Assembly: GCA_029948255.1 (NCBI GenBank)
Contig: JALIZF010001843.1
Span: 186,001-250,000 of the forward strand
Length of the DNA: 64,000 nucleotides
Direction of reading: 5' to 3'
From: Telmatactis stephensoni
Taxonomy: Eukaryota; Cnidaria; Anthozoa; Actiniaria; Isophelliidae
Shown here: in pieces, positions 13,301-21,487 of the stretch
How positions within the stretch are numbered: position 1 is the first letter of the stretch
Layout: every line of letters starts with the position of its first letter
Program-made: the position numbers and the translations under genes
Notes under the pieces: generated by a model
Told to the model about the DNA's origin: nothing
Seen by the model: the letters and a program-made list of their open reading frames with translations, nothing else
Database searches by the model: none

Positions 13301-16300
13301 ATTCCAAGCGGAATAGCCACAGCATTGCTGAGAGAACAGGTATTACTTAGTTAGAAGCCGTTCTTCAACCACGCCGGGGGAGGATAGGCTTCGGGGCCTT
13401 CTCCTGCAATGTTTCTTGTAAGCAAAATGCAAATTTGACTGAAAATGAGAAGTATCATTAGCACTTAAATAGTCCCCCTCCCTCCCCAAGCAACACTATA
13501 CCATCAGAGTTGTCCCTTTCAAATTGTGCCAGTGTTTTGTCTACCAAATTGAACGTTTATGTTTTCGATTAGTTATTGAAGTGAAGCGGTTACATTTCGT
13601 TAGTAAGATAATTCTTTATTGGTTTTCACTAGGACCCTGGATGTTTCATGGTGCGACGAAAATCAGCTGGATGTATTTATATGTTATCATTTAGGTAGGT
13701 GAACTGGCAGTTCACAGTTTTCAAACTTTGTTATATAGTTCATTTTGAGTTTACATTTGGTAAATGCCACGCCAAGTAAAAGAGGACGCCACTCGCGCGC
13801 CTGTTGAATTAGAGTAGATTTTGTACGAGTGTGAAACGCGCCGCGCACAACCGTGTCAATGCCGTGATGTCTATGTCGTGATGTCAATGCCGCGAACGTG
13901 CCGTTTTCACAGTCATACGAAATCTGCTCTATCGACGTTCTCACCGAGAGGAATTGAAAGCAAGCAATGGTGCCTTGAACGTGATAACGCGAGACGGTCA
14001 TGGTACTTAAGCAATGAATGAATGTGATATAATTGTCATTTCATCACGTCGCTTTTTCTAATTTTACCTAATGATTCATAAACAGGACGGACACGGCGGT
14101 CAAGCATGTGGAAATCACTTTTGATGAGTCATCACAAAAATATCGCATCAAGGACGAGTCAGACTCCGTATCGTACGTCAATTTTCTCCAGTTTGACAGC
14201 ATACAACAGCTCCTGGATCAGTGCAAACAGCATCCTAGTGAGTATGCAACGAACAAATAGAAACGTAAATACATGATGTCTAGATGACGTCATGTATAGA
14301 TGACTAGATAACGTCATACAGTTCAGTTCGACGTGTTATGACGTCTTTTAAAAATTTGCACTCAAAGAATTTTATCTTTGTTGGCAGCGCTTGGCATCAC
14401 TCTTGACAAGTATCCATCAATTCAAACAGTGGATGGTAAGTCGATTTTTGATTACAGGACAGTTTCCAGTGTTTACGTTCCTATTTTGGTTACTACAAGT
14501 GTGCGCGCGCATAAAACAAAATTTTCGCAGTATTCCCGAGCAATAGTCCATTTTCCATTTGCTAGAACCCGCTGTGCTTTCTAAAAAAGACACATTTATG
14601 TAGGATTAGCCTCCTTTTCAAACCTCATGGGATTCAAATCCATTTTTGTCATTATTCATTGTCAACAATTTATGGTTTTCTCCCTGATATTCTGTAATAA
14701 TTACGTTGTTTCGAGGTTAAACCCCTCGTTTGTGCGTCGATCTGTTGTCTATTCTGCAGCGTATCATAAAATTCGAAAAAGGGTCTATTCACGAGAGAGG
14801 AAAGCCAAAAATAGTTTACTGAGCTAAAAAAGCTTTAAAAGTTTTTATCAATCATATTCGTTGTTTACACGTGCGAAAGTTTGTTTACAAAATGATGAAA
14901 ACAATGGGTGACGTAGCAAAACCTTATCTATACCACCGCGAAAAAGTTAAAATTCTTTGCGGTTCTTCGCAACTTTTGGTGTCTTTTAATCGAATCCTCT
15001 TTTTTTGCATATTTTAATGAGTAGAACTCTGGAAAGTTGATTGGAGTGACATCATCACTGGCGAAGAAATCAAGTCGGACTTACCATGGGTAAGCATCGT
15101 TGATTGATTGGTCAAAAATCGTCATGAAAATTAAAACTCCTCCTCTCAACCCCCGAAAGAAAACTTTCTTTGATTTTAGTTTTATGAAACATTTAGATAC
15201 TAATGGAAGGAAAATTCAGAGACCAAAATGCTTTGGTTCATATCCAACAAGAAGGATGCCCTGACTCCGTCAAAGAAGGCTTAATCAACCATGCAAGAGT
15301 ACTTATGTAAGTGGACATTTTCATTAAATACCATAGAATATTGACCAAGGTTTCTCACCCGACATCGACTAAATAAACAGTGCCCTTTGATCGTCACAGT
15401 CGCAATTTTCATCTTATAGCGATCACTAGTTCGTATCTCCGCGCGCCCATGTAATATCCTCTATATATCGAACTTTCGGGCTGACGGTCCATCATCAGGA
15501 TATACTACAATGCATAAATCAACAGCCAAACTCTACTTTGGTTTTAGGACCCTTTGTCATGATAACATCGTTGGATTCTATGGCATCGGCAACAAAGGAG
15601 CACGGGTATTTCTTGTTCATGGTCATATCCCCAAAGCGTCGTTATCAGATTATCTGTCACGCAATGCATCATTGTTAATCAGCCATCCGAGTGAACTGGT
15701 GAACATAGCAACACAGATACTTGCTGGAATGGTGTACCTAGAGGAGCGTGGCGTGGTTCATGGAGAATTAGTAAGTAACACGTGACTTCTTCCTTTCTAT
15801 CAGGTCGTAGTTTAGCCTGCAAAGGTGTTCATTTGGTGTTTTGACATTTGGGATTCCTGTGGAGAAATGAAGGACAATCCAAATCTCGCGCGTCCGTAAT
15901 TTTCCCACAGGAATCCCAAATCCCCAAAAGAACGCCTGATCAGTTTACAGGCTAGTCGTAGTGTTGCTGCCTAAATTTTCTTGTCATATCACTTTATCTC
16001 CTCCTCAAGCCATTTGTATTCAAATTTTTGCATGCTTTATGTAGATCGCTTCCAACTGTATCATTGGCGACAAAGGAGCAGTGAAGATATCTGGTTTGCA
16101 CTGTTCAAGGTATGCTGGAAATACAGAGTCGTTACTATGATATTTAATTTTGACTCAGATTATGTTTTTGTGCGCTTGTGTACTTAGTTCGTCATGGTGT
16201 TCCAAGCCAATTCAAGACCAATTTTATACCAATAAAGTTCCCGTATCAGAACCTGGACAAGATGACGGTAAACCTTCTAGTAAATCTGATGTGTGGGCTT

Positions 16301-19300
16301 TTGGTAAGTTAAGTAGAAGAGTATCAACCACATTGCTCTTGATCGTGAACTTTGTCTACTCTAGATCTAGCTGAAGATCTTCCCAACGTTTTGAGATGAT
16401 TGTGCAGCCAATAAAAGCAATAAAAGCAGGATTGAGATCCGTCTTCTAATACTATTCCAGGATCCTAAGATCCTCACCTTCATTGAGTTGCATCAGAGAT
16501 GCGGTCCAAGAAAACGCTCCCGTTCCGCGGGACATATCCGAACGTCGCGTTGACTCGGCCTACGAGGAAGCCCGAGTAACAAAGCTTGCTTACAAAGGTC
16601 ATCTGGGTAATTTTGCACACTTACTTGTTTGACGACCGCAACACAGATCTAGACTCGGTCTACCACAGGTAGCCCGAGTACAAAAATCCTCTGTTCACTT
16701 TGATGCAATGGGTGTGTTATTGGACAGTTGATCTTAGCAATTCGGTACAGCCATAGAGAAGAAAATATGAAAAACTGATAAAAGTACTATCCTCAAGCTT
16801 ATTCACCTTGTAACTTTGATTCTAGGTTTACTGATCTACACTATAGTAACCGCTGGCCAAAAGCCAATCGACTCGCTGGAACAGGTAATAAATTCCTTAC
16901 ACAGTACTTTGACCAGTTCGTCTGGAAATTCAATGGTTCTTGAAAGACATGCCTTTCATTTCTTTTTGTTTAGGTTCTAAACATTCAAAACTATGAGAAT
17001 GTCTTGGACCATATGCAAGGCTTTGTTGAGATTATGACATCGTGTCTAAGAACGGTAAGAACATAGACAGAGACTGGTTCCAAAAACAGAGAAAAAAGAT
17101 GCGTTTATTTCAAATCTACCAGGATTAGTGCAACCTTAAGATTGGGTGTTCTGTTATATTCCAGGATCCTACGATCCGTCCTACCTTCAGTGAGTTACAG
17201 CAGAGTTGCGGTCCAAGAAAAAGCACTCCTTCGACAGCAAGCGCTTCGTCTTACTCCTTGGATTTAGAAGGTATGGCCAATGAAAACCATCAAAGCTATC
17301 CATCATATCTAACCATCATATCTATCCCTTCTTAGTGTTTGGAATTGTTAATCAATAATTATATCCCAGCATGTGGAAAATAGCGAAGCGGTGCGACGTT
17401 TACCACAATCTATCGCGCAAAATCGAATTTCATATTTCTCCTAATTACTGAGCAGGCCCGTTGTTCGAAAAGCGATTAGTATTAATCCTGGGTTAAAATC
17501 AATGGTTTTCTTTAGATTTAACCCTGGATTAGCGTTAATCGTCTTTCGAACAACTGATTTCTCACAAGAACATAAAGAACACTCACCAGAGCTTCCAATC
17601 TGCGGCGCATTGCTTATACTTTATGTTATTGGTAATAGATTCGTTTTCTACAAGTAATGGCACGGGCTTCAACGGTTTCGAAGATTCTCTGAATAGTGAA
17701 GTGGCAGCAAAGGAATTCAGCAATTTTGAAACACCCGAGACCTATGATGGCCAGTCGGGCTTAAACCAATCCATGAGCTCATCGGAGTCAACTTACTTAA
17801 TGAAAACGCGATCAGACAAGAATGGGGTCCGATTTTCGAACGATAACATAATGAAGAGACTAGAAAAAGCCGAATTAGAAGCCCTGAAAGCTAAAGTATT
17901 GCAGAAACGCGCAGAAGCCGAGAAGGAGAAGATTTTAAGGCTTGTGCGAGAAGCAGAGAAGAAGTGTTTGAAAGAAGTGGAACTTATAACTCGAACTTTT
18001 ATATGTCGCATCAATGAGGCAAACGATCGCACGTCTGATGCCAACCAATCGCGCTACATCGCAGAGGAGGCCAAACGACTTGCAGAAGAAAAATTCACTC
18101 TGTTTAAATACGAGAGTGAAAGAACTATTCATGATATCAAGACAATGTTAGAAGAGACGATGTTAGAAAGAGACGAACTGGCTGAATCTTTGAAGTCATT
18201 TGGGATAAACATCGACGAGGACACAAAATCTGGAACCCCAACACGGAAGGATTCACTTGGAGAGTTGGAAAAGAAATACCAAAGATACCTCTCCACTAGT
18301 GATCGTACCATCCATAACATGAAATCCCAATTGGACGATGTTGCAAATCAACGTGATGTACTCACTGAAGAACTTAACTTAGCAAAGAAAGAACTTCGAG
18401 AGACCCGAGACCTTCTTGAGCGAGTCATTAAGGAAAAAGAAGATCTTGCTTTTCGTCTGGACGAGTCGAACTGTGAAGTTGAAAAACTCGAAGAAACTAT
18501 CTCGAGAATGATTCAAAAGAGAGAGAAAGCCGAACGTGAACGCGACCAGCTTCAAATCCTGACCGACATGTCATTGATGAAACTTCGACATGCGGAGAAA
18601 CCAAAGAAGAGACACTCTGTTAGTACCGCTGCATCACCTTGCGAGAAAAAAGACCCACACCTTCGGAAACTGTCGATGCAGTTAATGAATCTCAGAACCC
18701 CTACAACTAAACGACGTCAGAGTGCGGACGCAATCGATGAAGCCGCTGAACAGTCATCATCTTATGATGAAACAACGTTTTATAGTCGAAACATGTCTGA
18801 AAATAAGAAATCGCCTTCACCAAAAACTACAAGACGAATTCGAAGACCAAAACAGCCAAATCAGACAACAATGGAACAATGTACTCCACTAGGTTTGAGG
18901 TGCTCTACTCCTAAGGAGTCGGACAGTGAAGCCGAGCTCATATCATCACTTAACAGCATAGCGAGAAGTGAATACATCATGGACGTGTTAAGCAAAGAAA
19001 AGGACGAGGAAGAAAGCTCTGAGAAAGTAGGTCACGTATGTCCAAGCAAAGAACTATCGACCAAAGAAAGTGAGAAAAACTTAAAACACTTTGTATATCT
19101 AGATCATGATAATGAACGAAACAGTGGGGTGTTCTCCAAAGAAACGAAAGATAGAGACTTTGAAGATGATTTCAATAGTAATGATAATAAGGATTTCGTT
19201 AGCAACGGTAATCATGACAACGGTTACCATGCCAAAGATAAAAAAAGAAACAAGCTCGTTGGTAATGGTAGCTATGACAACAGTAGTGATGTTGGCAACA

Positions 19301-19611
19301 ATGTTCATTCCCAGTCAAGTGAAGAAATTTCATCTCCTTTTGCCATTCCAACTGTATTAGTTGATGAAATCTGTGAAGCAGGACTGAATGCGACGGACTC
19401 GAGAAACAAAAAAAGGCAAAGTATTCCAGAAATTGCGGTGTCTTTGGTAGACGACACTGAAAACTTTGCAGCCAATGGGTACTTCTCTGAGGACGAGACA
19501 ACTAATGAACGTGTATTCATTGTGCCATTTGATAACAGCGACACCACGATAGTTTACACCTTTGACAGTGATGGTGGAGCCAAGAAAGGTGTTCCACAGA
19601 CTGTTTTGTAA
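7376..19611 (+). CDS. Tec-family-derived pseudokinase with C-terminal coiled coil (PH-BTK-SH3-SH2-pseudokinase-coiled coil), 21 exons
   Basis: Exons: 7376-7528, 9136-9234, 9614-9719, 11927-12046, 12435-12466, 12555-12644, 12711-12775, 12854-12916, 13285-13339, 13633-13694, 14086-14237, 14388-14435, 15025-15089, 15197-15306, 15548-15770, 16045-16109, 16188-16303, 16826-16884, 16974-17054, 17165-17270, 17639-19611. They total 3843 nt, 1280 aa, with phases matching at every junction. Order: PH (about 9-120, NRPNCFQ and W near its end); BTK zinc motif H132-x10-C143C144-x8-C153; weak SH3 (about 180-240, GDRLTVTE); SH2 (244-333, FMVR with Arg269); kinase-like domain (349-610). The kinase is dead by sequence: the glycine loop is degraded, the VAIK lysine is Gln387, HRD is HGE (478-480) and DFG is GLH (498-500). 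Asn485 and SDVWAFG remain. The last exon adds about 657 aa: coiled coils near 694-813 and 830-943, then an acidic Ser/Asn-rich tail. PH-BTK-SH3-SH2 order is the Tec-family plan. I infer a membrane-recruited scaffold. Least certain: the acceptor of exon 6 (12589 is an alternative). Confidence 0.85.
8180..8478. repeat. 43-bp minisatellite, about 7 copies
   Basis: The unit begins CACAGTTACCCCGTGTGTTC and repeats at 8180, 8223, 8266, 8309, 8352, 8395 and 8437 with few changes. Since 43 is not a multiple of 3, it opens long repetitive frames on the plus strand that are not genes. It lies in intron 1 of the pseudokinase gene. Confidence 0.9.
8728..8885. repeat. Degenerate short tandem repeat (TTACGYTACG type)
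   Basis: A run of GTTACGCTACG, TTACGCATTAG and related words repeats irregularly. It is intronic, with no coding signal. Confidence 0.7.
9022..9181. repeat. 80-bp tandem duplication copying a 3' splice site and part of exon 2
   Basis: The 80-bp block starting ATACTTATTGCTTTG occurs twice, at 9022 and 9102, almost identical. Each copy holds TTTTATTTTGTAG followed by the first ~45 nt of pseudokinase exon 2. Only the second copy continues into the rest of the exon and a donor. Use of the first acceptor would shift the frame, because 80 is not divisible by 3. Confidence 0.85.
9975..10137. mobile_element. MITE family M1, copy 2 (one arm and centre)
   Basis: Begins GAGACCATAATACTAAGAGAGCG and keeps the GCGCGCGC-rich arm; the second arm is missing. 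It lies in intron 3 of the pseudokinase gene. The minus strand keeps a hydrophobic open frame shared with other copies. Confidence 0.75.
10600..10920 (-). mobile_element. Possible tRNA-derived SINE
   Basis: Read on the minus strand, 10915-10890 resembles a tRNA D-arm/A box (GGTAGCGCAGCGGTCTAAGG), and about 10630-10615 contains a perfect B box (GGTTCGAATCC) followed by T-rich sequence. The spacing (about 280 bp) is too long for one tRNA promoter, so this may be a composite or degenerate SINE. It is not a functional tRNA gene. Confidence 0.35.
11431..11535. repeat. Dispersed repeat R2, copy 1
   Basis: A segment with GTGCAAAATTACCCAAGTGG and CAAGCTTTGTTACTCG recurs in reverse orientation at about 16555-16682. 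Both are intronic. The family is unidentified. Confidence 0.6.
11590..11775. mobile_element. MITE family M1, copy 3 (truncated left)
   Basis: The right arm is complete, from the GCGCGCGATGG stretch through TAGTATTATGGTCTCTTG. The left arm is absent. It lies in intron 3, about 150 bp upstream of the BTK-motif exon. Confidence 0.75.
12896..13095. repeat. About 115-bp tandem duplication of the exon 8 end and its intron
   Basis: The block ATTGCACAAGAACCGTG...CCACAGGGTTC...TTTTGG..CCCTTTATATTTA occurs at about 12900-12980 and again at 13015-13093. The first copy includes the last bases of the SH3-domain exon and a GTGAGT donor. The second copy reads GTGTAA at that place, a poor donor. Confidence 0.7.
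15812..15954. mobile_element. hAT-like MITE with 8-bp target duplication
   Basis: A foldback of about 143 bp: TAGCCTGCAAAGG...GGGATTCCTGTGG on the left and CCACAGGAATCCC...TTACAGGCTA on the right. It is flanked on both sides by GTCGTAGT (15804-15811 and 15955-15962). An 8-bp duplication is typical of hAT-type transposition. It sits in the intron between the HGEL and IASN exons of the pseudokinase gene. Confidence 0.75.
16445..16525 (+). pseudogene. Displaced partial copy of kinase-domain exon 20
   Basis: TATTCCAG followed by GATCCTAAGATCC matches the acceptor and start of the real exon at 17165 (GATCCTACGATCC). Similarity continues through TGCGGTCCAAGAAAA. A 3-nt deletion keeps frame but removes the Arg-Pro of the RPTF motif, and there is no good donor. 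It lies upstream of two exons that should precede it, so it is a duplicated remnant and not part of the message. Confidence 0.65.
16555..16682. repeat. Dispersed repeat R2, copy 2 (inverted relative to copy 1)
   Basis: The reverse complement carries CAAGCTTTGTTACTCGGGC and GTGCAAAATTACCCAG, matching the segment at 11431-11535. Confidence 0.6.
17455..17562. mobile_element. MITE family M2, copy 1
   Basis: GCCCGTTGTTCGAAAAGCGATTAG at the left is complementary to ATTAGCGTTAATCGTCTTTCGAACAAC at the right, with TTTAACCC/GGGTTAAA inside. Related copies lie at about 34560-34711 and 63078-63192. It is in the last intron of the pseudokinase gene. Confidence 0.65.
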
Positions 19612-19876
19612 GCTCCTAGCTCTTGAACCAGAGACTGATGTGAGCAAGAGAATGGCCCTGCTCACATTAGAACTTTTAACGGTATAGTTATCTCAATCTA
19701 ACACTGGTTGTCAACATGGTAACCATTTTTAACTATAGTTAGATGTTCTAGTGGTCACAGTCTCGTCATTTAACTGTCGTTATCTGACCTTTAACAATTA
19801 GATTGGTAACAATTGTTATAGGTTAGTTAACTATAGCTAGTAAATGTTATTATGTGACCACGGCCAATGTTTCACG
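19612..19876. other. 3' flank of the pseudokinase gene
   Basis: No further coding exon. It carries short inverted words around AACTATAGTTAG and CTATAGCTAG. No canonical AATAAA polyadenylation signal is seen directly after the stop. Confidence 0.4.
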
Positions 19877-20237
19877 CCCGGGGGGGGGGGTAGTCCCTAT
19901 ATTGGTGTGCTAGGGATGATCGTCGTATTTTTTAGGGGTTGAAATCGCCGATTTGGTATTTTTTAGGGGTCGTCAGGAAAAACCCAAAGTTTTTCAGAAA
20001 TGATGGTATTTTTTAGGGGTACAAAATAAACGAGACGATTTTTTTTACTTACTTGTTTTCTTTGTTAGTTTTTTGTTTGATTTTTTGGTATTTTTTAGGG
20101 ATATTTTTGAGCTGTTAGGTATTTTTTAGGGTCGAAAAGTTTGGCATTTGGGTATTTTTTAGGGTACGTTTTGGAGGTTTCCGACGATCATCCCTAGCGT
20201 TTTGACCCCGAAGAACCCCCCCCCCCCCCCCCCCGGG
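19877..20237. mobile_element. MITE with poly-G/poly-C ends and GGTATTTTTTAGGG internal repeats
   Basis: Begins CCCGGGGGGGGGG and ends in a long C run plus GGG. Subterminal GGGATGATCGTCG and CGACGATCATCCC are inverted. The words GGTATTTTTTAGGGG or close variants occur about seven times inside. GTTTCACG is present at both flanks (19869-19876 and 20238-20245), giving an 8-bp target duplication. A related G-run end appears near 54982. Confidence 0.7.
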
Positions 20238-20825
20238 GTTTCACGTAGCGTTTAATATGTTTTTGCAATTTATATTTGCCCATGTGAATTTAGGGCATGA
20301 ACACGACCTAAGCAAGACACTTGCACATGTTGTATATGAACTAGAGAGAACAGCCGCTAACATAAGCTTTCATATCAATACATTTTGTTATAAAAATTTG
20401 CTGTTTTCGCGCGAGCTCCTTATAAGGAAATTTGTCCGTACAAGGAAATTTGTACTTATCATATTTGGAAGTTGGAATAAATTTCCGTTGCAAAAAAAAT
20501 GCGATTTTCTTCGAAAATTCCATCCAAATTTATAGCCATTCCAGTCACGAATTGAAATATTTCATCTAAACTTTCAGATATTTGTTTACTTTTTAAGCTA
20601 CGATCGCTGAACACACCCAGAAATCTAGTTTTAGAAACCATTTTCAACCGTCTTGATACCGTGGAAGTAGACCTTGTCTTTGATTGGCTAACTAACTAAC
20701 TAACCTTAATGCTTCCATCATTCGCATGAGTGAAAAAATACAGTTTTATTGGCGTAATCATTACCCCTGTGACAGGGGTATCAAAAACGCTAAAGGCTAC
20801 AGATTCATGCCCACTTATGTCGATT

Positions 20826-21480
20826 TTATACTAGTCCTGCCGAAAATTCATAAAAAGAACAACCCAGACAGACCAAAATATCAACTGTTTTAGACGATTA
20901 TTTGAAACCTGAATGGCACGTGAGCTACAATATGTTATAGCGGTAAATACTCTATAACTGTGGAGGACTAGTAGACACAGTCAGTTTTGGGTCGATGTTC
21001 TGTCTTTATTGTTGGTAGAGCACTTGAACTGTTGGACTTACAGAACCAGTAGAACTAGAATAAATTTTCCCTGAGGCAGCACGGCTTTTAGTAGGCGTTC
21101 CTTACTCGGCTCGTTATCTGTACTCGAGGTCCACCCAACCTAGCTCACTGTGTTACTGTAGTCTTGATCTACTGTGTGTGTGTGTTTTGACAAAGGTAAT
21201 TCTATGAATACTGCTTAGTAAACATGTTGTTACACGTCATAATTCAAGGTAACTCAAGATCAGTCACTATACGTAATACTATACATCATGCGACTAACTC
21301 ATTACGAAACATGTTAAGACCTATCGAAAATCAATCGCTGGACGTCTCTAGCCTTTACACTAATATTGACAACTAAGACAGCATTGTTGCTGCACAAGAA
21401 GCACTACGAAAAGCTAACCAAAAAAAACCACCTGCAAGAAGCCTTTTGCGATTTACTAGAGAAAGTGCGCTCTAAACAAT
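20826..21480 (+). mobile_element. Decayed Penelope-like retroelement (reverse transcriptase fragments)
   Basis: Near 20829 a frame reads LPKIHKKNNPDRP, and near 21318-21372 another reads SLDVSSLYTNID. These match the conserved LPKIHK...RP block and the DVSSLYTNIP catalytic block (motif A) of Penelope-like reverse transcriptases. Stops interrupt the frame and unrelated sequence lies between the blocks, so it is a dead 5'/3'-truncated remnant. No GIY-YIG endonuclease region was found. Confidence 0.6.
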
Positions 21481-21487
21481 TTTACAT

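Noticed and set aside
15510..16374. Receptor or JAK-type pseudokinase
   Set aside because: The fragment alone looks JAK-like, but exons upstream encode PH, BTK zinc motif, SH3 and SH2 in Tec order, with no FERM domain or second kinase domain.
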